Source: Streptococcus anginosus subsp. whileyi MAS624 (GTDB lineage Bacteria; Bacillota; Bacilli; Lactobacillales; Streptococcaceae). From it: DNA of 64,000 bases. Shown here piece by piece: positions 1 to 8,808 of the stretch. The notes beneath the pieces were generated by a model that did no database searches, was not told where the DNA came from, and saw only the letters and a list, made by a program, of their open reading frames with translations. The first letter of the stretch is position 1. Every line of letters starts with the position of its first letter. The translations under genes and the position numbers were made by a program. Where the stretch lies: assembly GCF_000478925.1 (NCBI RefSeq), contig NZ_AP013072.1, positions 226,501 through 290,500 on the forward strand, given 5' to 3'.

Positions 1-1196
1 CTATCCTCATCAATGGTCGCTACATCAAGAATTTCCTACTCAATCGAGCTATTTTAGATGGATATGGTAGCAAGCTCATGGTGGGACGTTTCCCGATTGC
101 TGTGATTGATATTCGGATTGACCCATATCTTGCTGATGTTAATGTTCACCCGACCAAGCAAGAAGTGCGGATTTCAAAGGAGCGAGAGCTCATGGCCTTG
201 ATATCGCAAGCTATTGCTGTAAGTTTGAAAGAGCAAGATTTGATTCCGGACGCATTAGAGAATTTAGCCAAATCAACCATTAACCGAGCAATTAAGCCTG
301 AGCAGACCAGCCTCCCTCTCAAAGAGAACCGACTTTATTACGATAAAGAAAGAAATGACTTCTTTGTGAAACCACAAGTGTCAGAAGCTCAACCTTCTTT
401 TGAGGAATCTGCCCGATTAGACCAACAATCTGCTGATACAGATGAACTCAATTCAAAATCTGCTTCTGTCAAATTTGCAGAAAGGCAATCTCCTTCTTAC
501 AATCAACTAGATCATCCAGAGCTGGATCAGGCGAGCTTAGAGAGAGCTTTAGATAAGCTAGATGGAGAAGAAACTTCAACGTTTCCAGAATTGGAATATT
601 TCGGGCAAATGCACGGCACCTACCTTTTTGCTCAAGGAAACGGTGGCCTTTATATTATTGACCAACATGCAGCTCAAGAGCGAGTAAAGTACGAATATTA
701 CCGCGAAAAAATCGGAGATGTAGATGCTAGTCAGCAGCAGCTTCTGGTTCCCTATATTTTTGAATTTCCAGCCGATGATATGCTGCGTCTGAAACAACGG
801 ATGTCTCTTTTAGAAGAAGCCGGTGTTTTCCTTGAAGAATACGGAACTAATCAATTTATTCTTCGTGAACATCCCATTTGGCTTAAGGAAGAGGAGATCG
901 AATCAGGTATTTATGAGATGTGCGATATGCTCCTTCTAACCAAGGAAGTCTCTATCAAGAAATATCGCGCTGAGCTGGCTATTATGATGAGTTGCAAACG
1001 CTCTATTAAAGCCAATCACAGTTTGGATGACTATTCAGCGCGTGATTTGATCTTCCAGCTATCACAATGCGATAATCCCTACAACTGCCCTCACGGTCGT
1101 CCCGTTTTGGTCAACTTCACCAAATCTGATATGGAAAAAATGTTCCGTCGGATTCAGGAAAATCATACCAGCCTGAGAGAATTGGGGAAATATTAA
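1..1196 (+). CDS. mutL: DNA mismatch repair protein MutL, 3' part
   Basis: The reading frame is open from the first bases of the window, so the start lies upstream; about 397 C-terminal residues are visible. MutL couples MutS mismatch recognition to strand removal. The left end is the tail of the GHKL ATPase/transducer domain (VHPTKQEVR motif). A variable acidic linker follows, then the C-terminal dimerisation domain. That domain carries the endonuclease metal motif DQHAAQE (near base 660) and the CPHGRP motif, as in Gram-positive MutL proteins that nick DNA themselves. It lies upstream of ruvA, tag and cinA, the usual streptococcal repair neighbourhood. Recognition is certain; only the start is missing. 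Confidence 0.97.
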   Translation, partial: ILINGRYIKNFLLNRAILDGYGSKLMVGRFPIAVIDIRIDPYLADVNVHPTKQEVRISKERELMALISQAIAVSLKEQDLIPDALENLAKSTINRAIKPEQTSLPLKENRLYYDKERNDFFVKPQVSEAQPSFEESARLDQQSADTDELNSKSASVKFAERQSPSYNQLDHPELDQASLERALDKLDGEETSTFPELEYFGQMHGTYLFAQGNGGLYIIDQHAAQERVKYEYYREKIGDVDASQQQLLVPYIFEFPADDMLRLKQRMSLLEEAGVFLEEYGTNQFILREHPIWLKEEEIESGIYEMCDMLLLTKEVSIKKYRAELAIMMSCKRSIKANHSLDDYSARDLIFQLSQCDNPYNCPHGRPVLVNFTKSDMEKMFRRIQENHTSLRELGKY

Positions 1197-1298
1197 AACT
1201 ATTTATAAAAGCTCTAAAACAGAGAGAGTTTGGGACAAAAAGATTTCAATTTTTAAAAATCTTAATTATTAAGCCCTTCAAATCTATAATTAAATGCG

Positions 1299-1337
1299 AA
1301 AAGCGAACAAAGCAGAATTCTGATTTGTTCGCTTTTT
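1299..1337 (+). terminator. Rho-independent terminator after mutL
   Basis: A 13-base stem (AAAAGCGAACAAA, 1299-1311, pairing with 1324-1336) has a 12-base loop and ends in a T run. The stem is A-rich on the left arm, so it could work in both directions. Confidence 0.75.
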
Positions 1338-1482
1338 ATATTTGAGGTCGGACTTTTGTCCCAGCCTCCTCCGCACAGCTCGAAAGGTTTGGGGAACCCT
1401 TCGAGGCTGGAAATAAAGTCAAGTGAAACTTGGGTCAAAAGGACTGGAAAAGTTGAGTTATCAACGTATTAGAGTCCACTCA

Positions 1483-1524
1483 GCAGTGATTGATTGGCAC
1501 TAAAGTGCCTAATCAATTGTGCAT
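1483..1524. repeat. short palindromic intergenic element
   Basis: The flank GCAGTG (1483-1488) and the flank TGTGC (1518-1522) enclose an inverted repeat: ATTGATTGGCACT, two loop bases, then AGTGCC-T-AATCAAT with one bulge. The same flanks with different palindromic cores occur near 8612-8674 and, less exactly, 53505-53563. Confidence 0.55.
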
Positions 1525-1601
1525 GGGAAACTCTACATTGACTAAAGTCACTAGAGCTTCTCCAAACCACTGCGTCTTATAATTCTGACTATATAAACAA
1601 A

Positions 1602-1636
1602 AGAAGCTGAGCACTTTTGTCTCAGCTTCTGTTTTT
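1602..1636. terminator. hairpin terminator between convergent genes
   Basis: Perfect 10-bp stem (AGAAGCTGAG 1602-1611, CTCAGCTTCT 1621-1630) with a 9-base loop, followed by GTTTTT. It sits just beyond the stop of the minus-strand gene at 1671 and may serve both sides. Confidence 0.7.
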
Positions 1637-1670
1637 AAGATTTTATCTGTAATTGAGTTTCAGCAGTGAT

Positions 1671-2009
1671 TTAAGATGTTTGGCTATAGGAATGGGGTTC
1701 TTGATGTTCAGCACTTTCTACTCTAAAGTTAGTTATCTGGTCCAAGTAAGTTTTCTTGATGGTCAGATACCTCTTGCAAGATAAGGCTGCGCCGGCAGAT
1801 AGAAAGAAGAGGAAAAAGATGAGGGATGGATTCCAGGGAAGATAGAGTCCTCCTGCGAAAAAGAAGAGGGTGATGGCCAGAAAGAGGATATAGAGGACGT
1901 TGACCAGACCAAAGCTTCTGACCTCCTGTTGATAGCCCTCGCTTTCCGAAGTAGTCCACTTGGATCTGGCTTCTTTCTCATCTGCCTGATATTGAGAGAA
2001 CTTGAACAT
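1671..2009 (-). CDS. small membrane protein, function unknown
   Basis: About 112 residues. I place the start at the ATG (2007-2009), which has an AAGGAA ribosome site 9 bases upstream. A longer TTG-started reading to 2033 lacks such a site. The N-terminal third is charged (FKFSQYQADEKEARSK) and probably cytoplasmic. Two hydrophobic segments follow (VLYILFLAITLFFFAGGLYL and SLIFFLFFLSAGAALS), then a basic tail. It reads against its neighbours mutL and ruvA. I do not recognise the family. It looks like a streptococcal two-pass membrane protein of unknown role. Confidence 0.65.
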   Translation of the reverse strand: MFKFSQYQADEKEARSKWTTSESEGYQQEVRSFGLVNVLYILFLAITLFFFAGGLYLPWNPSLIFFLFFLSAGAALSCKRYLTIKKTYLDQITNFRVESAEHQEPHSYSQTS

Positions 2010-2107
2010 ATAGCCAGCTTTCCTTTTTGTCAACCGGAGGTTGCGCTTTTATTTGCAGTTTCTGCGCTCAGAATATGATATACTAGAAGGGTTGAAAAGG
2101 AGAAGTC

Positions 2108-2698
2108 ATGTACGAATATTTTAAAGGAATTTTAAGTAAAATCACAGCCAAATATATTGTAGTGGAGGTGGGGCAAATTGGCTATACCCTGCATGTGGCA
2201 AATCCCTATGCCTATTCAGGTCAGGTCAATCAGGAGATTCAAGTTTTTGTTCATCAGGTGGTCAGAGAGGATGCCCAGCTCCTCTACGGTTTTCGCACAG
2301 AGGATGAAAAGCAGCTTTTTCTCAATTTGATTTCGGTTTCTGGTATTGGACCTGTTTCTGCTCTTGCGATAATCGCTGCCGATGATAATGCCGGTTTGGT
2401 GCAGGCTATTGAGCAGAAAAACATCACTTATCTGACAAAATTTCCTAAAATCGGCAAAAAAACGGCCCAGCAGATGGTGCTGGACTTAGAAGGCAAGGTT
2501 GTGGCAACAGGTGTTGCTCCTAAGCAAGTTGCTGTTGCAGCTACTAGTGACAATCAAGAATTGGAAGAAGCCATGGAAGCCATGCTAGCTCTGGGATACA
2601 AGGCGGCTGAACTCAAGAAAATTAAGAAATTTTTTGAAGGAACCAATGATACCGCGGAAAACTATATCAAATCCGCTCTTAAGATGCTGGTAAAATAA
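2108..2698 (+). CDS. ruvA: Holliday junction branch-migration protein RuvA
   Basis: 196 residues, the usual length. RuvA tetramers bind four-way junctions and load the RuvB motor. Residues 1-62 form the OB-fold domain ([12 protein letters not shown] start). The two helix-hairpin-helix motifs lie around 70-130 ([11 protein letters not shown] and [12 protein letters not shown]). The C-terminal RuvB-binding domain ends in [11 protein letters not shown]. An AAAGGAG site precedes the ATG. An AT-rich -10-like stretch (TATGATATACT) lies about 25 bases upstream, so it may have its own promoter. tag follows after 10 bases. Confidence 0.97.
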   Translation: MYEYFKGILSKITAKYIVVEVGQIGYTLHVANPYAYSGQVNQEIQVFVHQVVREDAQLLYGFRTEDEKQLFLNLISVSGIGPVSALAIIAADDNAGLVQAIEQKNITYLTKFPKIGKKTAQQMVLDLEGKVVATGVAPKQVAVAATSDNQELEEAMEAMLALGYKAAELKKIKKFFEGTNDTAENYIKSALKMLVK

Positions 2699-2708
2699 AG
2701 GAGAAAAG

Positions 2709-3281
2709 ATGAAACGATGTAGTTGGGTAAAAAAGAATAATCCTTTATATGTCGCTTATCATGATCTAGAGTGGGGGATTCCTTTGCATGATGAGCGGGC
2801 TTTATTTGAGTTGCTCTGCCTAGAGACCTATCAGGCAGGACTGTCTTGGGAGACTATTCTCAATAAACGAGCAGCCTTCCGACAAGCTTTTCATGGCTAT
2901 GATGTTCATCAGGTGGCAGTCATGACAGATGCGGAGTTAGAAGGCGTTTTACAAAATCCTGCCGTCGTCCGAAATCGTCGGAAAATCTATGCAACACGTG
3001 CCAACGCCCAAGCTTTTTTGAAAATACAGGCAGAATTTGGCAGTTTTGATCATTATCTCTGGTCTTTTGTAGACTTTACACCGATTGACAATCCTGTAAA
3101 GGACTACAGACTTGCTCCATCTAAAACGTCACTGTCCGAAGAAGTAGCTAAAGACATGAAGAGACGAGGCTTCGAGTTTGTAGGACCAGTCTGTGTCTAT
3201 TCTTTCCTGCAGGCGGCAGGTCTTGTCAATGACCATGAGGAGACTTGCGATTTTAATTCAGCAAGAAAAACAATCAAATGA
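2709..3281 (+). CDS. tag: DNA-3-methyladenine glycosylase I
   Basis: 190 residues. Removes 3-methyladenine from alkylated DNA to start base excision repair. The N-terminus MKRCSW and the segment YHDLEWGIPLHDE are diagnostic of the Tag family. Cys4 and His18, with the C-terminal His and Cys of NDHEETC, would form the family's zinc 'snap'. The aromatic/Glu pocket (ETYQAGLSWETIL) is present. It has a GGAG site and follows ruvA by 10 bases, so it is probably co-transcribed with it. Confidence 0.96.
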   Translation: MKRCSWVKKNNPLYVAYHDLEWGIPLHDERALFELLCLETYQAGLSWETILNKRAAFRQAFHGYDVHQVAVMTDAELEGVLQNPAVVRNRRKIYATRANAQAFLKIQAEFGSFDHYLWSFVDFTPIDNPVKDYRLAPSKTSLSEEVAKDMKRRGFEFVGPVCVYSFLQAAGLVNDHEETCDFNSARKTIK

Positions 3282-3389
3282 TTTTAATAGCTTTGCTATC
3301 TTTTATGTGAGTAGTCGGTGCAATATTTATTGACCGATACTGTTTTATATTTTTCGTAATATTGCTGTATTTATGATGATATGACATCA

Positions 3390-3806
3390 CTACAAAACCA
3401 TGACCAAAGTTCCAATCGTAATCAAAATGCTGCCAATCAAGGATTTCATAGTAAAATCCTCGTGGAAAAAGATAAAAGCAAGAATGAGTGTGAGGACAAC
3501 ACTAAGCTTATCAATAGGAACGACCTTGGAGACTTCTCCCTCCTGCAATGCTCAGTAATAACAGAGCCAGGAAGCACCCGTCGCTAATCCAGATAAAATC
3601 AAGAAAATCCAACTTTTCTTGCTGATGTTAGCGAGACCGAGTTGCCCTTTGGTCAAAAAGACCATACTCCAAGCCATTAAAACAACGACCACTGTCCGAA
3701 TAGCTGTCGCTAGATTAGAATTGACGCCAGAAATCCCGATTTTGGCTAAGATAGATGTCAGTGCTGCAAATAAAGCAGAAAGAAATGCAAAAACTGCCCA
3801 CATCAT
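3390..3806 (-). pseudogene. EamA/DMT-family transporter, broken by one in-frame stop
   Basis: Reading the minus strand from the ATG at 3806 gives a four-helix EamA half-transporter of 138 codons. It starts MMWAVFAFLSALFAALTSI and ends near GSILITIGTLVMVL with a TAG at 3390-3392. The frame is broken only by a TGA at 3552-3554, after SWLCYY. The family normally has Arg there (CYYRALQ), so a single C-to-T change of a CGA codon explains it. Everything downstream stays in frame (EVSKVVPIDKLSVVLTLILA). The family exports small metabolites. As written the product is an 84-residue fragment. A sequencing error is possible. Confidence 0.75.
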
Positions 3807-4400
3807 TAAATCTCCTTAAATGTTTTGTTTTCTTTATTTTATCACATTTGATTCTATCTAACACAGCAAACTAAAGGCACTCAGGCAGTACAAAATTGTC
3901 TGTTTTTTATATAAATCCTAGTTTTGCTAAGCTAATCCTCATTTTTGAAGAGGCTGGGGCGAAAGTCTCCAACTTCAAAGTATATAAAGCGATAAATCAA
4001 TGATGTAGTAGCTGATTGCTCAAAGTACGGCTTTGTGGTGATGCGAAGCAAGTCTCAGGGTATTAGCTTTTCAAGCTCGCAAAAACACTTTTGACGAAAA
4101 CTTTATTTTCTTTATCCACCGTCTCAACAGTCTCCCAGACTGTTGAGCAAGCTTGCGGAAGTGAGATTACGAACTAAAAATTTTCAAGATGAGTTCTACC
4201 TCACTCCCATAATCGAGGTAATCATATTATTGATGTGACACAATTATAGTTATAAATTAGAAGGCTGGTAATTCCAGACTTTTTCTTTGAAAAATTCTTA
4301 GTCTTATCAATTTGCTTACAGATTCTTTTCTTAAAATGAAGTTTTTAAGATTTTTTGTGATAAAATAAAATCAATTGCGAATAGTAAAGTAGGAGGTTCT
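3807..4400. other. intergenic region, 594 bases, mostly a dispersed repeat
   Basis: No coding ORF. From about 3950 ('gaggctggggcgaaagtctcc') to about 4215 ('ctcactcccataat') it carries a degenerate member of the intergenic repeat family also seen near 1225, 8554, 11745 and 53505. A segment near 4129-4175 resembles bases 11766-11810. The last 80 bases are AT-rich and hold the cinA com-box. Confidence 0.6.
4376..4383 (+). promoter_or_regulatory. com-box (ComX/SigX -10 site) for cinA-recA
   Basis: TGCGAATA, 18 bases before the cinA ATG and behind a T-rich tract. It matches the streptococcal com-box (TNCGAATA), the -10 element read by the competence sigma factor ComX. A com-box before cinA is established for streptococci. 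Confidence 0.85.
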
Positions 4401-5669
4401 ATGAAAGCAGAAATTATTGCTGTGGGTACTGAAATTCTGACAGGTCAGATTGTCAATACAAATGCCCGATTTTTATCGGAAAAATTAGCGAGTCTGGGTG
4501 TAGATGTGTATTTCCAAACAGCGGTTGGAGATAATGAAGCTCGTCTGTTATCCATTTTAGAAATTGCTCGAAATCGTAGTAATTTGGTCATCTTAACTGG
4601 AGGATTAGGCCCAACAGAAGATGACTTGACTAAGCAGACTTTGGCAAAATTCTTAAATCGTAGGTTGGTATTTGACCGAATGGCTACGGAGAAATTGGAC
4701 CGCTTTTTCGCAAGTCGACCGGATTATGCTCGAACACCAAACAATGAGCGGCAAGCTCAGATAGTGGAAGGCTCGACTCCTCTCCAAAACGAAACCGGAC
4801 TTGCGGTGGGAGGCGTGATTGGAGTCGGCGGCGTGACTTATGTTGTTCTCCCCGGACCGCCTAGTGAATTAAAGCCTATGGTAAATAATGAGCTAGTTCC
4901 GCTTTTAGCGACTGGTCAAAAATTGTATTCAAGAGTCTTGCGATTCTTTGGTATCGGTGAAAGTCAATTAGTAACTCTTTTAGGAGATTTAATTGATGCT
5001 CAGATCGATCCGACCATTGCTCCTTATGCTAAGACGGGAGAGGTGACATTGCGATTGTCCACAAAGGCTGGCAGTCAAAAGGAAGCAGATGTTAAGTTTG
5101 CTCATTTAGAAAAGAAAATTTTGGCAGTACAGACTTTTGAGAAACAACATTTAGCAGACCTTTTCTACGCTTATGGAGATGATAGTTCTCTGGGACAAAC
5201 AGCTTTTGAACTGCTGATAAGAGCAGGAAAGACCGTCACAGCAGCTGAAAGTTTGACTGCAGGACTCTTTCAAGCAACTTTGGCAAACTTTGCTGGAGCC
5301 TCCAATGTTTTTAGTGGTGGCTTTGTTACCTACAGTATGGAGGAAAAGAGCCGAATGCTGGGCATTCCCTTGGCAGACTTAGAAAAGCATGGGGTAGTTT
5401 CAGCTTTTACAGCGGAGAAAATGGCTGAGCAGGCAAGAAAATTGACCGCTAGTGACTATGCGGTGAGCTTGACAGGTGTGGCAGGTCCAGACAGCTTAGA
5501 AGGACATCCAGCAGGGACAGTTTATATCGGCTTAGCAACTACAGAGGATGTTCAGTCTATTAAGGTTAATATTGCGGGTCGCAGTCGGACAGATGTACGT
5601 AAAATAGCCGTTCTGCATGCTTTCAATCTGCTACGAAAAACTTTATTAAAAAACGAAAATATGCTATAA
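4401..5669 (+). CDS. cinA: competence-damage inducible protein CinA
   Basis: 422 residues, full length. Residues 1-170 form the MoCF/molybdopterin-binding-like domain ([26 protein letters not shown]). Residues about 255-415 form the CinA C-terminal domain related to PncC NMN amidohydrolases ([22 protein letters not shown]). In pneumococcus CinA is competence-induced and binds RecA, bringing it to the membrane. It has a strong AGGAGG site and a com-box directly upstream, and recA follows after 47 bases. Confidence 0.96.
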   Translation: MKAEIIAVGTEILTGQIVNTNARFLSEKLASLGVDVYFQTAVGDNEARLLSILEIARNRSNLVILTGGLGPTEDDLTKQTLAKFLNRRLVFDRMATEKLDRFFASRPDYARTPNNERQAQIVEGSTPLQNETGLAVGGVIGVGGVTYVVLPGPPSELKPMVNNELVPLLATGQKLYSRVLRFFGIGESQLVTLLGDLIDAQIDPTIAPYAKTGEVTLRLSTKAGSQKEADVKFAHLEKKILAVQTFEKQHLADLFYAYGDDSSLGQTAFELLIRAGKTVTAAESLTAGLFQATLANFAGASNVFSGGFVTYSMEEKSRMLGIPLADLEKHGVVSAFTAEKMAEQARKLTASDYAVSLTGVAGPDSLEGHPAGTVYIGLATTEDVQSIKVNIAGRSRTDVRKIAVLHAFNLLRKTLLKNENML

Positions 5670-5716
5670 TAATTAGATAGGCAAAAAAATAATTTATCAT
5701 TATACAGGAGAAATAA

Positions 5717-6861
5717 ATGGCGAAAAAACAAAAAAAATAGAAGAAATTTCAAAGAAATTTGGCGAGGAACGTCAAAAAGCGCTAGACACTGCACTTAAAA
5801 ATATTGAAAAAGATTTTGGTAAAGGAGCGATTATGCGCCTAGGTGAGCGCGCTGAACAAAAAGTTCAAGTTATGAGTTCAGGTAGCTTGGCGCTAGATAT
5901 CGCTCTTGGTGCAGGAGGGTATCCAAAGGGGCGGATTATTGAAATCTATGGACCAGAGTCTTCTGGTAAGACGACCGTAGCTCTTCATGCAGTAGCGCAA
6001 GCTCAAAAAGAAGGCGGTATTGCAGCTTTTATTGATGCAGAACACGCTCTGGACCCGGCTTATGCACAAGCCCTTGGAGTTAATATTGATGAACTCTTAC
6101 TTTCTCAGCCAGACTCTGGTGAGCAAGGCCTTGAGATTGCTGGGAAATTGATTGACTCTGGTGCGGTAGATTTGGTAGTTATTGACTCCGTGGCAGCCCT
6201 CGTACCGCGTGCTGAAATTGACGGAGATATTGGAGATAGTCACGTTGGTTTGCAAGCGCGGATGATGAGTCAAGCTATGCGTAAATTGTCTGCTTCTATC
6301 AATAAAACGAAGACAATTGCGATTTTCATCAACCAATTGCGTGAAAAAGTTGGTATTATGTTTGGAAATCCAGAAACAACACCTGGTGGTCGTGCCTTGA
6401 AATTCTATGCATCTGTTCGTTTGGATGTTCGCGGAAATACCCAAATCAAGGGAACTGGTGATGAGAAAGATACCAATGTTGGTAAGGAAACCAAGATTAA
6501 GGTTGTGAAGAATAAGGTTGCTCCGCCATTCAAGGAAGCTTTCGTAGAAATCATGTATGGTGAAGGAATTTCTAAAACAGGCGAGTTGATTAAAATTGCG
6601 ACAGACCTTGATATTATCAAAAAAGCGGGTGCTTGGTATTCTTATAATGATGAAAAGATTGGTCAAGGGTCTGAAAATGCTAAGAAATACTTGGCGGATC
6701 ATCCAGAAATTTTTGATGAAATTGATCATAAAGTTCGAGTGCATTACGGTTTGATTGAGGATGATGCTGAAGATGAAAAAAATGCAGAAGCAACTAAATC
6801 AGCAAACAAGGTGGAGGAAGTCACACTAGATTTGGATGACGCAATTGAGATTGAGGAATAA
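5717..6861 (+). CDS. recA: recombinase RecA, with a frameshift near the 5' end
   Basis: The expected start, ATG at 5717 with AGGAG 6 bases upstream, runs only seven codons (MAKKQKK) to a TAG at 5738. One base is missing from the A8 run at 5730-5737. Restoring it gives [19 protein letters not shown] and joins the long frame, 381 residues in all. Without it the first usable ATG is 5833, giving a 342-residue protein. That ATG has its own AAAGGAG 5 bases upstream. Walker A is GPESSGKT. The [10 protein letters not shown] and DNA-loop regions and the acidic tail ([10 protein letters not shown]) are normal. The lost 39 residues hold the N-terminal polymerisation helix. Options: assembly error, slippage on the A run, or a truncated RecA. 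Confidence 0.9.
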
Positions 6862-6900
6862 TTTTTTAAAAATAGGTCGCAAGACGGAGGGATTTTGTGG

Positions 6901-6906
6901 TATAAT
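6901..6906 (+). promoter_or_regulatory. -10 box of the spx promoter
   Basis: TATAAT preceded by TGTGG. The -35 region is weak (TCGCAA about 17 bases upstream). It lies 42 bases before the spx ATG and beyond the recA stop. Confidence 0.55.
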
Positions 6907-6947
6907 ATAGTATGATAATAGTACCGTGTGGCGAAAGGAGTACTTAC

Positions 6948-7346
6948 ATGATTACAATTTATACTGTCTCAAGTTGCACTAGTTGTAAAAAAGCAAAAAC
7001 ATGGCTCAATGCTCACCAGTTAACTTATAAAGAACAAAATCTTGGTAAAGAAGGAATTACAAAAGAAGAGTTATTAGATATTCTAACAAAAACTGAAAAT
7101 GGGGTTGCAAGCATTGTTTCTTCAAAAAATCGTTATGCGAAAGGCTTAGGTGTAGATATTGAAGAATTAAGTGTGAGTGAAGTGATTGACTTGATTATGG
7201 AAACTCCACGCATCTTGAAAAGCCCTATTTTAGTAGATGACAAGCGCCTACAAGTGGGCTACAAAGAAGATGATATTCGTGCATTCTTACCTCGCTCGGT
7301 TCGTAATGTTGAAAATACAGAAGCGCGTTTACGCGCGGCCTTGTAA
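6948..7346 (+). CDS. spx: transcriptional regulator Spx (ArsC family)
   Basis: 132 residues from the ATG at 6948, exactly the family length. This start has AAAGGAG 8 bases upstream; the frame extends further up without support. Spx binds the C-terminal domain of the RNA polymerase alpha subunit and redirects transcription under thiol stress. The redox switch CTSC is near the N-terminus (SCTSCKKAKTW). The family motif RSVRNVENTEARLRAAL closes the protein. It is monocistronic, with its own promoter and terminator. Streptococci usually have two Spx paralogues; I cannot tell which this is. Confidence 0.94.
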   Translation: MITIYTVSSCTSCKKAKTWLNAHQLTYKEQNLGKEGITKEELLDILTKTENGVASIVSSKNRYAKGLGVDIEELSVSEVIDLIMETPRILKSPILVDDKRLQVGYKEDDIRAFLPRSVRNVENTEARLRAAL

Positions 7347-7374
7347 AGAGTGGAATTTCCACTCTTTTTTTATT
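7345..7374 (+). terminator. spx terminator
   Basis: Stem AAAGAGTGGAA (7345-7355) pairs with the TTCCACTCTTT arm and runs straight into seven T residues. The stem overlaps the spx stop codon. Confidence 0.85.
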
Positions 7375-7431
7375 TCGATGTTTATTGATATTAAAAATAT
7401 GATAAAATAAAGAATGAGGAGGAGTTAATCC

Positions 7432-7933
7432 ATGAAAAGAAGCCTGATTCTATTAACCATTATTCTTACAGTCTTAGCAGGATGTGGTCAAAAAAAAAGA
7501 AACAGTTGTGACAAAAACCTTATCATTCCCTAAAACAGCTGAAGGGATTCAACAAACACAAACAATTACTTACAAAGGCGATCAATTTTTAAGTTTAACG
7601 ATTGAGCAAATCATGCCGATGAAAGAAGAAATGAAAAAAGTAGTTGCGGAAGTTGGAGTTGCTGAAGCGCAAAAATTATTGGAGAAATCTTTGGCTGAAG
7701 ATGAAAAATTTACACAAGCAAAAAGTTTGGAAGGTTTTTCGACCTCTTTGGAAATTATAAATGATCAAGAATTGAAGCGAGTTCATACTTTTGATTTTCA
7801 AGTTTTGGATGTTAATAAGGCCGCTGATACTGAATATTTAAAAAATATGAAATTAAAAGAATTTTTAAAAATGAAACCAAAAGAATATGTTGAAAATCAG
7901 ATTGCGAGTGGTGCAATGGAAGTCAATCAATAA
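7432..7933 (+). pseudogene. YehR/DUF1307-like lipoprotein, frameshifted at a poly-A run
   Basis: The ATG at 7432 has a strong GAGGAGG site and opens a lipoprotein signal (MKRSLILLTIILTVLAGCG, lipobox LAGC). After CGQKK the frame is lost at an A9 run (7490-7498); with eight As it continues as KETVVTKTLSFPK to the stop at 7931-7933. The mature part (TITYKGDQFLSLTIEQI and so on) resembles the small YehR/DUF1307 lipoproteins, whose function is unknown to me. The next gene is a paralogue. The lesion may be an error, phase variation or real decay. Confidence 0.7.
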
Positions 7934-7969
7934 CTGTCAATCATTGGTTGCCTTTTTAGACAGGCCGTG

Positions 7970-7998
7970 TTGACAACGCTTACAAAAGATGGTATATT
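7970..7998 (+). promoter_or_regulatory. sigma-70 promoter for the second YehR-like lipoprotein
   Basis: TTGACA (7970-7975), exactly 17 bases, TATATT (7993-7998). The predicted transcript starts near 8005, downstream of the in-frame ATG at 7989. That rules out 7989 as the translation start. Confidence 0.75.
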
Positions 7999-8036
7999 AT
8001 TCTTATAAAGCTCTAAAATACAAGGAGGATATTTTT

Positions 8037-8528
8037 ATCAGAAAATCGGTTGTTTTGTTAGGAGCAAGTTTGTTGCTGCTCACAGCTTGTGGTCAAAAAT
8101 CCGGTCAGAATCAGTCAGGGGATAGTAAGACTGGTTCGAGTGTTGTGAAAAAGGATTCTGTTGTGACCAAGTCTTTTCAACAAAAACAGACTGTCCAAGG
8201 GATTGAACAAACACTTCCTGAAAATATGAAGAGTGTATTAGCGGGTCAAGATTTAGAAAGCACTAAGCCGCACTTGATTTCTGCTTTTGAAAAGGCTGCA
8301 GGATTGGATAAATTTAAGTCTTTGGGCGGTGTTGATGTTAAAACAGATATTACAAAAGACTATATTATTAAAGTTACAATCAATATTGATATGAGCAAAA
8401 TCAACCTTGATGAAGCATCAAAACTAGATACATATGGCTCTATGTTTTCAACTATTAAAAATTTAACACCAAAACAATATATTGAGTCTGTCAAGGCAGC
8501 TGGAGCTAAAGAAGTTGCAAATCCATGA
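8037..8528 (+). CDS. YehR/DUF1307-like lipoprotein with apparent ATC start
   Basis: The lipoprotein signal RKSVVLLGASLLLLTACG (lipobox LTAC) begins right after an ATC codon at 8037. An AAGGAGG site lies 8 bases upstream, where a start should be. No ATG, GTG or TTG lies nearby in frame. The only upstream ATG (7989) is inside the promoter. The mature protein (about 140 residues) has a Ser/Gly-rich linker and then a domain similar to the preceding broken gene (VVTKSFQQKQT; NLTPKQYIESVKAAGAKEV). Either ATC is a weak non-standard start or an ATG-to-ATC mutation has silenced the gene. Membrane-anchored, function unknown. Confidence 0.7.
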   Translation: MRKSVVLLGASLLLLTACGQKSGQNQSGDSKTGSSVVKKDSVVTKSFQQKQTVQGIEQTLPENMKSVLAGQDLESTKPHLISAFEKAAGLDKFKSLGGVDVKTDITKDYIIKVTINIDMSKINLDEASKLDTYGSMFSTIKNLTPKQYIESVKAAGAKEVANP

Positions 8529-8553
8529 TTTTATAGGTGTATAATGAAACAAA

Positions 8554-8736
8554 AAGAGGCTGGGACAAAAGTCCTTAACCTCGTCAGATTTTTATGAGTT
8601 TCTTGCAAGTCGCAGTGGTTGAGTAGGGCCGTAAAGGTTGATTTATCAACCTTTACGGCCCTACTCAACTGTGCGGGGGTGGGACGACAAAATCAAATTT
8701 CTTCGAAATTACCGATTTTTGTCCCACTCCCTTTTT
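8554..8736. repeat. dispersed intergenic repeat with 25-bp perfect palindrome
   Basis: The outer arms GGGACAAAA (near 8564) and TTTTTGTCCC (near 8716) are inverted. Inside, 8618-8642 and 8645-8669 form a perfect 25-bp inverted repeat with a two-base loop (arm begins GTTGAGTAGGGCC). It is flanked by CGCAGTG and TGTGCGGGGGTGGGA. It ends in a T run and probably terminates the lipoprotein transcript. Related copies lie near 1225-1524, 3950-4215 and 53505-53618. Confidence 0.8.
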
Positions 8737-8749
8737 CAACCCCTTTCAT

Positions 8750-8778
8750 TTGTGAAAAGTATTGAAATGTGCTATAAT
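8750..8778 (+). promoter_or_regulatory. promoter of the ireB-ruvX operon
   Basis: TTGTGA (8750-8755), 17 bases, TATAAT (8773-8778). It lies 30 bases before the GTG start of ireB. Confidence 0.75.
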
Positions 8779-8808
8779 ATGAGTATTCTAGTGAAAGAAG
8801 GTGTAATT

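Larger units (their letters stand above)
1197..1670. other. intergenic region, 474 bases, no gene
   Basis: No plausible coding ORF. It holds two hairpin terminators and copies of the dispersed streptococcal repeat marked by 'gggacaaaa' and 'tttgtcccagcc'. It also has one short palindromic element (1483-1524) with the same GCAGTG/TGTGC flanks as the element near 8.6 kb. The region separates mutL from a convergent small membrane protein gene. Confidence 0.7.

Noticed and set aside
2111..2118. TACGAATA, an exact com-box sequence
   Set aside because: Lies inside the first codons of ruvA with no gene start downstream at the right distance; a chance codon match. The same applies to 690-697 in mutL.
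3381..3587. 68-codon plus-strand ORF
   Set aside because: Antisense of the broken EamA gene, whose minus-strand protein continues through it.
6097..6744. 215-codon minus-strand open frame inside recA
   Set aside because: Shadow of recA codon usage, no ribosome site; recA on the plus strand is certain.
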